Shown here in pieces: positions 20,535-33,671 of a DNA stretch of 64,000 bases. The position numbers and the translations under genes were made by a program. Within the stretch, counting starts at the first letter, position 1, and every line of letters starts with the position of its first letter. The stretch comes from Hepsetus odoe (lineage: Eukaryota > Chordata > Actinopteri > Characiformes > Hepsetidae). The notes under the pieces are model-generated. The model was not told where the DNA came from, made no database searches, and saw nothing but the letters and a program-made list of their open reading frames with translations. Location: positions 15,176,366 to 15,240,365 of the forward strand of contig CM029367.1 in NCBI GenBank assembly GCA_017165825.1. Reading direction: 5' to 3'.

Positions 20535-23500
20535 GTAAACACCGACCCGCTGCTTTGCGTTGTTCACTATTTTGTTGGATTGACCTCGTTTTTCCTCAGA
20601 TGTCCAGGACTGCGCTGTCTGAGCGTCTGAGGCGATGGGGCTCCACTCCAGTAGAGGAGACAGTTCACCCACACACATTTCTACCAACATTAAAAAAGTC
20701 CTACCAAATGATATAACGTGGGGTTAATTGTTGTAAGGTCCACTTTTTGTAGTTTTATTTGTCGTACTTTGTTCGGTTTCACTTTAAAAGGCAGTGAAAG
20801 GCTGTTTTCCAGCTAATGTTTTTAGCGCAGAGAGCTACCGCACGGGACGTTAGCCTACAAGCTAACTGTACTTTTGTTTTACACACAGTGGTGTTTCTTC
20901 GGGCAGGCCTACTGAAACAGCTGAGTGAGGGGCAGCTGGGTGAGGGGCAGCTGGGTGAGGGGCTGCTGGGTGAGGGGCTGCTGGGTGAGGGGCAGCTGGG
21001 TGAGGGGCAGCTGGGTGAGGGGCAGCTGGGTGAGGGGCAGCTGGGTGAGGGGCTGCTGGGTGAGGGGCAGCTGGGTGAGGGGCTGCTGGGTGAGGGGCAG
21101 CTGGGTGAGGGGCAGCTGAGTGAGGGGCAGCTGAGTGAGGGGCAGCTGGGTGAGGGGCTGCTGGGTGAGGGGCAGCTGGGTGAGGGGCAGCTGAGTGAGG
21201 GGCAGCTGAGTGAGGGGCAGCTGGGTGAGGGGCTGCTGGGTGAGGGGCAGCTGGGTGAGGGGCAGCTGAGTGAGGGGCAGCTGAGTGAGGGGCAGCTGGG
21301 TGAGGGGCTGCTGGGTGAGGGGCAGCTGGGTGAGGGGCAGCTGAGTGAGGGGCAGCTGAGTGAGGGGCAGCTGAGTGAGGGGCTGCTGGGTGAGGGGCAG
21401 CTGGGTGAGGGGCAGCTGAGTGAGGGGCAGCTGAGTGAGGGGCAGCTGAGTGAGGGGCTGCTGGGTGAGGGGCAGCTGGGTGAGGGGCAGCTGAGTGAGG
21501 GGCAGCTGAGTGAGGGGCAGCTGAGTGAGGGGCTGCTGGGTGAGGGGCAGCTGGGTGAGGGGCAGCTGAGTGAGGGGCAGCTGAGTGAGGGGCTGCTGGG
21601 TGAGGGGCAGCTGGGTGAGGGGCAGCTGAGTGAGGGGCAGCTGAGTGAGGGGCTGCTGGGTGAGGGGCTGCTGAGTGAGGGGCTGCTGGGGCTTCCAGAA
21701 GGATATCCGCTTGTATCTGCATTGTTGTCCAGGCACACACGTGTTTAAAGAAAGATCAGCGGCACAAGGGGTCTCTCACCAGTTCAGCCTGGACACCGTG
21801 GAAGAGGCTTTGTGCTGCTGTCAGAGTTGTGGGTGTGGTGCAGTTTAATGTCGTGCTCTTTGAAAAAAAAAAAGTGAAAGTGACAACCCTTGTCATTGCG
21901 AGGTCACGGCACAGCACACATGAACCACAACGAAATTGGACCTCTGCATTTAACCCATACACACACGTGCAGCAGTGGGCAGCTATTGAAAGCGCCCGGG
22001 GAGCAGTGATGGGGACGGTACCTTGCTCAAGGGTACCTCAGGGCAACCCACTGGGGTGGGAATCGAACCCACAATCTTCCGATGCAGGGCCAACTCCCTA
22101 ACCACTAGGCCGCCGCTGCCCCCTTTGATGACCCATGATCACTGGAGGAGGTTATCTGAGGACGAGGTCCTAGTTTGCCACACATGCAGTGACCCTCTCA
22201 TGGCCCCAGGATCAGAGAGTCATGGGTTTGAATCCCACACCAGTAGGTTTCCCTGAGGTACTGTTGAGCAAGGTACCATCCCCATCACTGCTCCCCGGAC
22301 GCTTTCAATAGCTGCCCGCTGCTGCACGGTGTTTGTGTGCATGGGTTAAATGCAGAGGTCCGATTTCGTTGTGGCAAAGTGACAACCCTCGTCATTGCAA
22401 GGTCACAGCACAGCATTCACGTGAATGCTGTGCTGTGACCTCGCAATGATGAGGGTTGTCACTTTCACTTTCACTTAAATGGCAAACCAAACTTAGCATG
22501 TAGCACACAGAGGTCATGCGTTTATGCTCTGTCCTTGTAGCCGATAACTCAGGGTGTATAATATATAACTAATGGTGAGAACATGTTAGGGTCATTTACC
22601 ATTGGATTTCTGGATTTATAGCAGATCCTAACCTTTTCCCTTGAACTTTTTTCCAAATTTGGTAAGGCTATTATGGGTTCTCTCCATTGGGGCCTACGCT
22701 TAACCCACCCCAGCCCCTATTTCTCCTCTCGAGTCCACAAGAGGACAGCTGTACTTCTTCTTTTAGGCTGAGCCCAGTCTGACTCGGTGACAAGTCTGGT
22801 CACCAGGCACTCGCCTGCCAGATCCTCTCCTAGGCCTGGCTCCAGGAGTGGGCTTCCAGGTTTGGCTGTGTCCTCACCTGAGACCTCTCTGCCTTGGGTA
22901 GCCCTACTAGAAGCTACATGCTCCTGACAGCATAGCTTCCAGGTTCATGGAGACACAAAGACCTTGCCACCATGATAAGGTTGCGATTATATTGGACATA
23001 ACAAGTAAAGGCACACAGCTGTCAAAATAATGTTTCACAGTTAGTGCTGTGTGTCAGGTTAAGGGAGCTGTTTGTAGACCTGGAAGACAGGATAGTAATG
23101 AGATCTTGAGGTCTTTTTTTTTTTTTTTTTTTTTTTTTTTTGGAGATGGATGAACCCTAAAGAAGGACAACCATTAATGAAGCAAATCCCCCGGCAGGCC
23201 TTTATGGTACTGAGTGGCCAGATGGATTTTTTATTTTCACTAAAGTGCACTTGACGACCTGCTTGGAGTTTGCTAGAAAAAGCATCTAAATGGCTCTCGG
23301 GCCATAAGTGAAAGTGAAAACCCTTGTCATTGCGAGGTCACAGCACAGCAAGCGTGAACCACAACAAAATTGGACCTCTGCTTTTAACCCATGCACACAA
23401 ACACCATGCAGCTATTGAAAGCACCCGGGGAGCAGTGATGGGGACGGTACCTTGCTCAGGGGTACCTCAGGGCAACCTACTTGTGAGGGAATCGAACCAC

Positions 23501-26500
23501 AATCTTCCGATGCGGGGCCAGCTCCCTAACCACTAGGCCACCGCTGCCCTAAGATAATTAGAAGCATAATCTTCTTGTAGGATGATGTGAAGACAGAGCT
23601 AGCTGGTCACAGTTCCCACTGGAGTGTATGGGGGGAAAAATAACTCAGCCTCATACCATTAACATCACCTCTACAGTCAAACCCAGTTGTGGTAGCATCA
23701 TACTTTGAGGATGTTTTTCTACTACAGCGACTGGGAGGCTAGTCAGCATAGAAGACAAGATGCAGAACATTATAGATCCATTCTGAGTGAAAAGCAGTGT
23801 GGTTTTCCAGTGTCAGGCAGTGCAGAAGGTTTACATTTCAACAAGAAAGCATAGGATGTCATTGCTGCCAAACATACCTTAAATCAAGGACTAATGAATG
23901 GTCTGAATACTTACGTAAAGGACATTTAAATGGTTATGTTTAATATATTTACAAAACCCACAAAATCTGTTGTTTTTTTTTTTGTGTCATTGTGGACCAC
24001 TGAGGACTGATGGCGGTGGAAAAGGATCTGAATCTATTTTAAGCAGCTGAATCTGAGACAGTCAGAAGTGGATGAGGTGTTCGAAATATAAACGCTAATG
24101 CACACAGAAATAACAGACCACCATGAGGTTGTTTATTCTAATTTTGAACTATTTCGCCCAGCTGTTCCATAAGATTACGTGGTTTGGATACTGGTCTGGC
24201 ACTTAAACAAATTTAATAAATTAGAAATTCATTCAGACTGTGTGCTGTGCTTCCAGACACGTGGTTCCAGACATGTGGTCTCTCCCAGTTCACTTCATGT
24301 AGACTCCTTTGTGTTGAAGAGTCGGAATGATCATACACAGTGTTCTCCTTTTAACCCTCTTGAGACCGTAATGAAAAGAAATTTTAGAGAAATGTTGTCC
24401 ATGGGTTACTTTTTGTGTATATATACAATTCATTTTTTTGTCTTTGACATTGTACCTACCACTAAAAGTGGCGATGGAAAGTTGACCAGAGCAAACTGCT
24501 CATTCTAACATGTCTGCTAGCAGATGTCCATGCTGGCTGACATTGTGGTGGGTGACTGAGGGCAGAAGGAAATAAATCCTACCCTCACAGATAGAGCAAG
24601 ACAATTGTGCTTTCTTGTGCTCCTGATACCAATGATTGGAGTAGTTAAGTGCCATTTTTTTTTTTCCATTTTGTAAGACCTTTACCTTACTTTTAGACAT
24701 TATAGAGTAGTTTGCCATTTGTTAGTTTGATATAATTTAATAAATAATTAATTTGTGAGACATATAAAAAGTATTTTTGTTTTCTGTAAGTACAAATCCC
24801 TCTGTGTTTTCAGTGAATGTCTAAGGAAGTACAGGTTCCTGTGGCTGTAAATCCTGCCGCCGTTCTTGGTGGTAGATGCATCGCTCATGAACACTATTGT
24901 TTGGTTTGTTGCAGATAAACGATGTTTATACAATAATCATCCTTTCAAGATTAGCCTGAAAGAATTCTGAGCTTTTTTTAGAGAAGGAATTTCTCTTACT
25001 TGGATTCAGAGAATGGTCTTTTTGTTGGGACTAGTGTATTTTTTTTCTTTGTTGCTTTTTAGAGCAAATTATGGTTATCAGTACTTAACAGTGACCACGA
25101 AGATCATAATTAGCACAGTGCAGCTTTGAGTAAAAAAAGTAGTTTATAAGTGTCTTACTCTCTCTACTGGCTCTTTTATTGTCTGGTGGTGCTGGTCTAG
25201 TGTTAGGATATTTGCCTATGGACCAAGAAGTCACAGGTTTGAATCCCACCTCCAGCAATACCACCGTTGGGCTCCTGAGCGAAACCCCGGACCCCAAGTT
25301 GCTCCAGGGGGACTGTCCCTGTAAACAGGAACTGGAAGTCAGTCTGGATAAAAGTGTCTGCGAAATGCTGTAAATGTAAATGTTCCAGCTAATCAAATCT
25401 CTGAAAAAGTAAAAAATATGACAATTTGTGCAGATGGAAAGTTTTTGTAGGATTGTGATATTCTATTTCTTCCATTTAAGAATATCACAATGACTAACAG
25501 TACAGAAGAGCCAGAAATAAACAGTCTTAAGCACAGATGACCAGTAATGTCCTAAGTTAGCAATAGTAGGATCAATTAGTGTCTGTAATTAGAAGCAGCA
25601 GCTTCTGCTGGAGTGTGTGTGAGGTAGCTTTGGTGGGTGGGGGTGAGGTTAGCAGCCAGAGGATTCACTTGATCCATGGTACTTGAATTAGTATGGAGAT
25701 GGTCAATCTGGGCTAGATTATAGGTCATCCCCATGATGGTCAGTCTAACTGAATGCGTGGGCAATCATTCCTTTTAGAAGTGACATACAAGGTGTAAAGA
25801 CTTATGCTTGTGTCCGATTTTATTTCATGCTATTGGAGAGGATTAATGAGGAGTGGTTGTAATTATCCAGTATAATATTATCCAGTTTGAAAAGTCATTC
25901 CAGTTTAAAGAATATAATGTAAAGCTTCCATGGCCATTAAAGTTATACTTCAACCATGCATGCCAAAAGCCATTTAGGAACCATTTAGGTTAAATATAAC
26001 ATCACAAATGTTGGGGTGATGTGCCAAAAGAAATTAAATTAATGAGCATCTAAGTAATGCCTATGGATCTGTGGGAAGCAAATATATTTATGGTGAACAT
26101 GCTGAACAGTGTGGTAGGACTGGCTGAATTCGCATAAAACATGACCCAAATTAAAGTACTAGTCTAGCAGCTTCACTTAAAGGTAGATGTCAGACTTAAA
26201 GCAAAAGTCCAGATATTCCCTCTTTTTTTCCTCTATGGTAATAATCTTTGCACATATGCTAAGCTTGCAGTTTAAACTGGCACATTTTTTCACACTAGGC
26301 CTGGAAGTACTTGATATATTTAGGAGGCTTACAGAGATTGGCCACTGCACAACTCCTCTGCACATTTATCTTCCTCTGAAACTGGGTGCTCTGATTAGGG
26401 GTGTAGCTGTGAGTCTACAGGAAATTAGGGTTATTCGGCATGCTGACGCAGCTGGATTTAGACACGTTCTGAAGGAGATCAAAGCTCCCCTGCATAAATA

Positions 26501-29500
26501 CTTCCTTTAACACTGCGTTAACCCTGTGTTCCTTTGGGGCCTCGGTGAAGCTGATGTCTATACTATGATATGCAGTACTGTGCAAAAGTTTTAGGCAGGT
26601 GTGGAAAAAATACTGTAAACAAAGAATGTTTTCCAAAATGGAAGTGTTAATCATTTATTTTCATCAATCAACAAAATGCAGTGAATGAACAAAAGAGAAT
26701 CTAAATCAAATCAGTATTTGGTGTGACCACCCTTAGCCTTCAAATCAGCATCAATTCTTCTAGGTACACTTGCACAGTTTTTGAAGGAACTCGGCTGGTA
26801 GGTTGTTCCAAACATGACTGTGTTTCAACCTCCGTGTGACACTGATGATCATCAGCACCTGTTTGGTAAAACTGGTTGATCAGACACCGACTATAATCCT
26901 ACAAAATCCCTGACTTTGTGCAAGTGTACCTAGAAGAACTGATGCTGGTTTGAAGGCAAAAGGTAGTAACACCAAATATTGATTTGACTTAGATTTTTCT
27001 TTTGTTCGCTCACTTTGCATTTTGTAAATTGCTAAAAATAAACAATCATTATAGCATTCTTTGTTTACAGCATTTTTTCACACCAGCCTAAAACTTTTGC
27101 ACAGTACTGTATATGGTATTGGACATGGTCTGGCACCATCCTGGTTACAGAAAAAACATTTCTCAGTTTTGTTTTTCCAATAAAGATGATCGTCCTAATT
27201 ATAATTTGTGTTTGAGTAAGCCACTGCACAAACATGAACGATTAATTTGTTAAATGGCATTGGATAATTTCTTCCACCATTTGTTAAATTCATTTTTTAA
27301 ATGTTGGAAAACACTGACCCGAAAATATAAATTCTTTATTCTTTAACAGGGATGTTACATAGAAGCAGACGTCTCTGGATAGTGTCTGAACACCACGAGC
27401 TTTAGTGGACTGGTTTTTAATGAAGTATGCTGTCCCTGCAAACCTAGTGACTTGGTTCCCATAGCAACTATGTGCCCAAATAGGAGCAGCTCTCCATCAC
27501 AGAACTGAGCTCAATGGAGCACACGTCTCTGGGCCAACATTTTGGGACATTTAATTTTTTTCTTCACAATATATTTTAAAGTACTTTTTAAGCTTGCTAA
27601 TGGCAGCAAGAAAGAGTGCCACTAATTATATACCTAAAATCTATTCTTTCTATATTTGTTTATGTATCACAGAGAATGGTTAGTTTGCATAAAATATTGT
27701 TGTTACATTTAAAATGCAGTGGATGTGAACAAGATTTCTATTGCTGAGGGAACTTTGGCAACTCAGGCAGTGGTGGTCTAGTGGTGACGTTTAAATTTAC
27801 GGCATTTAGCAGGCGCTATTATCCAGAGCGACTTCCAATTGCTGATTACAGGGACAGTCCCCCTGGAGCAATTTGGGTTTAAGGGTTTTGCTCAAGAACC
27901 CAATGGTGGTAGTGCTGGAGGTGGGATTTGAACCTGTGACCTCTTGGTCCATAGGCAGGTATCCTGTCACTAGATCAGGTTAGGTGAATTGGCCCCAGGA
28001 TTGGAAGGTTATGTGCGCTTTAAATAGCTGCTGACTGCTGCGCAGTGTGTATGGGTGAAAAGCAGAGGGTGAATTCCATTGTCTCACTGTGTGCTGTGCT
28101 GTGTTTCACAATGACAAAATAGTCACTTTCACTTTCAACTTCACTCCAGAATTATTCCTACTAAACTTTATAAATGCTAGACATTAAACTTTTCTCATGA
28201 ATTCAGGTAACATTTGACTCCAGTAATCATACAGTACCTCGCCAGGGAACATCAGTATTGTTTTAAAAGGGCTTAAGATCATCCCAAGCCTTTCTGTAAG
28301 AGGAAAACAGCAAACACAGTTTGACCAAGTAAACATAACCTTAGCACACTGGGTCAGATGTACCCTACAGGTCTACTTTGTGAAAGAGGGGGGCGGGGGG
28401 AAGGAAAGAAAGAAAGAAAAACTTCCAGTGGACTTGATGATTTCCTGGCAAGAGCAGGATTAGGCTACAGTTGTTGGCTCTAGGCCAAGGGTCTCACATA
28501 CAGTACAGGACAGCACAAGGATAGCTAGAATGTTCTAACAGTCTAATTGAGACTTTAGGTCATCCCAGGATTAGGCTGCTCCAGGAGAACGAAAGGTCTT
28601 TTAGATAGTAGTTTTTGTAGAGTTGAAGGACAGTTTATAGTGTAGCCTCTTGTGTTTCATTATGCGAAACAGGAGGAACTACAAATAATTTAGTGCTTTG
28701 TGCACAAGATATAATTATCACAGGCTTTTGCCTGAAACCTAGCTGTCTATTTCAAATTGTAGAAAAAATTTAACAGAGTATTAATGTAAGTTCTTAACAG
28801 AGAAGGAGGCCATTTGTAGTTAAATTTAGTTTTTTTATGAATTCCTTCAGTACATGACTGATTTCAAGGAAAAGGCAAGGGTTTGGTTAGGCTGGAATAA
28901 AATATAATGCATGAGTGAACAGAAAATGGGAATCCTATGTTTGAGCAATAAGAGTGAAGAAGATAACAACATTGTTTAAAATCAACCAAAAGCAGCAATA
29001 TCATCTGGAAATCACTCACCTTTAGCTTTCTCTTTTTAAGCTAAACTATACAGCTAGGCAGAGTAAAGTATACTTATGAGATATAGATGCCTAAAAGGTT
29101 TCTTTAAAGTGGTGTAAAAGAACCAATTACGGATTTCCATAGAGCCTTTAGGTGGAAGGTTCTTTAAAGATCCATGTTTGTAAATGAGATATGTGAGTTT
29201 GAAGAACCTTTATGTCTAAAGAAATGCAGCAGAAGGTTTAAGGACCAGTTTGAGGTTTTTCCTAGAACTGCATGTCCAAGCCAATATCTATTTAGTAATC
29301 TATATTTAAGTGCAGAGTTAAGGCCATTGTTTAGGAGATTGTTTTCCAGTGGGAGTTCTCAGTATAGTGATTGGTGGAAAGATTTGATGGCCCTTCTTAG
29401 CTCATCCATTCATCTTAAAACAAGGGGTGGGGATTACAGTTTGAAGGTCACAAGTCTTAGTGGAAGCACATACAGTAGCAGTGCAAAGGTTAACTAAAAA

Positions 29501-32500
29501 TATCAAATATATAACCTGACACTTTTGACTTTACAACATAGGTACAAGTCTTGTTTGCCACTTTTTTTTGTGTGTTTGTTTGTTAATGGTTACTGGGGGA
29601 TGAGCTGGGTGATGCTCAAGTGATTAAGAATAACCCAGTGGTCTATGTGTATGTAGATGACTTTTAATACTCCTGTTTGATTGGCTGACCTGGCACGTGG
29701 TGAAAGATGAACCATTGAATTAAAAGTCTGCAGCTAACAGGCATAGGAAGTTTATACAAAGCTCACAGCTCTGAATCCATCGAAAGTCGCTTCTGACCTA
29801 CATTCAGCAAAAAACCAACTCCAGTAGAGCCAGTGCTGATTGGCTCTATTGCAGTAATAAATGCACATAAATATGAAATGTTCTTCTAAATATCAGAGCA
29901 GTGGGTGTAATTCCTTCTAAATAATGTAAAATCCCTCATACTCCATGCTATGTGATGCTGCATTTTGATATATGCTGTATTATTAAGGCATTTGTTTAGA
30001 ATTTCTGAAATCAAGTGATTATGAAGTTTGTTCCTGGTGTGCTGCAGAAAAAGCCTCTACTCTGCTTTATGGTAGTTGTTGGAGCATAGCTGTAAGGATT
30101 TGTTAGTGACTTTAGTGAAACTGCAGTTGCATGCACCATGTCACTTCATCACATAAGCAGACACCAGAACCCCTCCCATGACTACTGGTCACGGTAATCC
30201 AAGACACCTAATCTCATGAGACTTCACTTTGTGTCTGGAAAACGAATTCTTTTCTCAACAAATGTTAATTTTTGACAATTTTAATAGGCCACATAGTCTG
30301 CTAGAGTGTTTAACTCTGGTTAAGAAAATGAGCCCCTTCTGGTATCATGCTGTAAGATCTCTGGCCAAACTTTAGTAAGGCAGCTTGTGAGCATGTCATA
30401 ATTATCTGTTAGCCACGCTTTAGGACTATTCCCGCTCATTATTTTATATAAGAAGATTTGCTGCCAGTTTGGCTCCGAAGTAATTTGAGTATGTCTTAAC
30501 TTCCCATGTACAGACTGCAGCTAATTGTTCCTGCATGGTGCCTGACCTCCTTGGCAATGCTCTTCTGAAAATTTAGAGAGAACTTGTTTTGCTTCTGGAC
30601 CACACAGACATCATTTGTGTATTCAAAGCTAGTGTAATGTGACAGTAAACACTTTGTAATTCATAGAAGAGTGGTTAAACTTTTCCCAGCTCTTGTTTGG
30701 GTAGCGGCTTATTTAGAGAAGATTCATTAGGAAAGGCTTTTCAAGTACATGCAAAGGAAAAATAGAAAAGGCAGAATGTAGCTAAAATGTTCTACAATAT
30801 GGGGCAGTCTTCTGTAGGTGTGATGATAATCTTTAGTTTCCTGAATTGTTTTGTAATGTAAGGGTGGTGATAATGCCTATAATTTAGGGTGGAGAAAAAA
30901 GCATTTCTGGTAACAAAGCAGTCCATGCCTTGTGTTTTATAAGCTATGTTTCAGAACCCAACCCTAGAGTGATGTTCTTTTCTCTGTCTTTATTTTTCAG
31001 GATACCTGACAGAAGGGGCCTGCTTCAGTTGTACTGCACTAAGGCTGGCTGTAAGCAGGTAACCTGACGTGAAAGTCAAAGCATTACAAATTTTCCCTTT
31101 TCCAGGACTGCCTTTATGAACCAGGCACATTTGACACAAAAACTGGGCAAAACGTCTCGTTTAACCCATTCTCCCTTTCCTCTCCAATGTAATTAATCAG
31201 CTAAGATGTATTTTTTGATGTATTAAGCTTTTTTGAAAAAAGAACTAACATTGCAAACATGTTATGCATCAACACATGCCAGCTGTTTGGATTTAGTTGA
31301 TGCTGCTGAGAAGTTGAACAGCTTACAGTATAGTAACCACTATACACCAGGTCTTACACGTCTACTGTTTGTTTTTTCAAGTGTTATATCTGTGTTATAA
31401 GCTATATCTGAAGGAAGAGCATAGTGGGATTTGTCTTTTTTCTTTTTTCAGTCCTGATGTTCTCAGAGGCAACTCAATGGCACAAAGGCCGCTCCGGTCA
31501 TTGATTTATCCTGAGCACTCAGCTGTCCGTCACCGCTCCCCATCTAGTTCATCTCGTCTTTACTGTGCCATCCTGGTACCTGACTCCTCTCTGCCAGGTT
31601 TTACTTATGCCCCCTCTCATCCTACAATATCTCAACTGTGCACCACGCCGGTACGGTGGGTACACACCACAGGCTGTCTCCATGACGACTCGAAGGTGGA
31701 GCGCTCGTTGAAATCACTGAAGGATCGGAATAAGAAATTGGAGGAGGGAGGTCCCATCTACAGCCCATCAGTAGACGCAGAGCCCGTGCGGAAAACACTA
31801 CGGCAGCGTGTGATTGATGAGATCAAGCACTACTATCATGGTTTCCGGCTACTGTGGATCGACACTACCATTGCTGGACGCATGCTGTGGAGAGTGCTAA
31901 ATGGGCACATTCTGTCCCGCCGAGAAAGAAGACAGGTATACAAACACATCCACCAACCAACAGCGCCTGGCATTCTGGATTACCAAATTTGTTTCTAAGT
32001 TTTCAGTGTTTTCTTGGTAGAAATGGGCATCTTTTTTCTGCTGTTTCACGGTCATGTGTGTTTAGCTCCATGTAATGTAATTAAGGCTGGTGGAGCAGAT
32101 GAATGCCAAGTAGTGTTTGGGGTCACTAGGATAGGCCTGGTGTAATGGTTTAATCTAAACCCTGTAAATCCTGACTGGATTGCTTTGCCTTATTAATGAC
32201 TTTAATTTACGTCATGCAGAGACTTCATGTAATCGTCGTTTATGTGGTACGTGAAGCTTGCTGTCCTAGAGAGAGGTGATCTGATAGACTTACTGCAGCT
32301 AAAGCTCAGAAGAGTCATTGAGCCATGAGGCGCATCTAGCAGACCTGCATGGTCTTTGATTTTGTTGAAGTTAGCTTTGAGGTCATTCTGCGGTCCAAGG
32401 TTAAGTGCCTCAGTGCAAATTCTTCCTGTTCCTGTTCACAGTCTCTCTGTGCTTGCCTAACCGCAATAATAAACCTTTCTCTATCTTAAGTTCTCCCAGT

Positions 32501-33638
32501 CCTTCTAGTTTCCCTCCATTTCCTGCCTAATGATTTATTTGTCAACAGTGCAGCATTACGTTGACACACTTTACTAAGATGATGTGTATCTGTCTGCTGG
32601 CCAATAGACAAGCTGTGGTAAGGTGATATCCCACTGAGAGCTGCAGTGCCTCGAACAGAAATAAGTGAGGACATGGCCACAGATATTTCATTACTGATAG
32701 CTTTCATGCAGTTATGAGAAAGTTTGTGAACAATTGGGAATTATCTTGACTGCTGAAATGATCTGCCTTCTAAAATGACAACAGTGTTGTTTAAAAAATA
32801 CACATTGTTTAAACTGAAAAAGACAATCTGGGTTCACAGGGTTTCTTTCTCACTGAAATAGTAATCAGGCTCTCTGATGGCCACATGACTCACTGTGTGT
32901 TGTGTTACATTCCAGTCATCAGGGTTCACATTTAAATATACATGCTGTCCCGTCTGTTTTACTGGTCACTGATTCCTGCTGGAAAATGAAGCTTGGCCTG
33001 GTTTGGATACACAGTAGGGATTTGTTACTTAACTGTTTGAGCCTGTCATCACTTCTAAACTAATAATGCCGCCATTGCATTCACTTCTGATGACCAGTCT
33101 CTGTTCTTGATGACTGTGGCTGTCTACTTAGAAGCTGCTTGACTCAGCAACTTTGTAACTTTGTAGTGTTTTAATGTAGATCACTGCATTGATAGCATTC
33201 ACACAGGTTTTGTAGATGATTTTTATGCTGAAATGTGCTTTTTAAGTATAAACAAACTTTATACTTGTGTGTGAGCACTGGTGGGCCATTTGTTTAGAGG
33301 CATTTAAGTCACATTATAATGGATCTTTAGCAGATTTGAGACCAAATACATACATTTCTTTAGTATAGTATTTAAAAAAAAAAAAAAAAACAGCAGATCT
33401 GTAACATTTGCTCATTAATTTTAAATTGGACCTGTCTCACATACAGCAGGTTAAATGTCCTCACGCAAATGCCCTTAGCCTCACTTAGCATCTGCTCTAG
33501 CGGCCTACTCCCATCCTTCACTCTAGCCTCCTTAATGCTCATTCACATTCAGGCTTGAGGCTTTTGATGTCACTTCTTATCAATCCCCCATTCCCCCTTC
33601 TCTCTCTTTCTCTCTCTTTCTCTCTTTCTCTTTTTCTT

Positions 33639-33671
<33 letters not shown>

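Noticed and set aside
20921..21685. CRISPR-like regular repetition
   Set aside because: There are no unique spacers; it is a head-to-tail minisatellite in a vertebrate genome.
20779..21748. Several ORFs of 275-319 codons on both strands, encoding pentapeptide repeats such as LGEGQ or CPSPS
   Set aside because: They result from a 15-bp tandem repeat whose period is divisible by three and which lacks stop codons in several frames. They lie within a letm1 intron and show no splice or start context of a real gene.
21871..23550. tRNA genes suggested by A- and B-box-like sequences
   Set aside because: The boxes belong to multi-copy SINEs with a shared body and tail; no tRNA cloverleaf with acceptor stem is present.
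31369..31451. In-frame extension of the letm1 exon 3 ORF upstream of its acceptor
   Set aside because: A clear TTTTTTCAG acceptor at 31450-31451 and phase agreement with exons 1-2 show that the first 27 codons of that ORF are intron.
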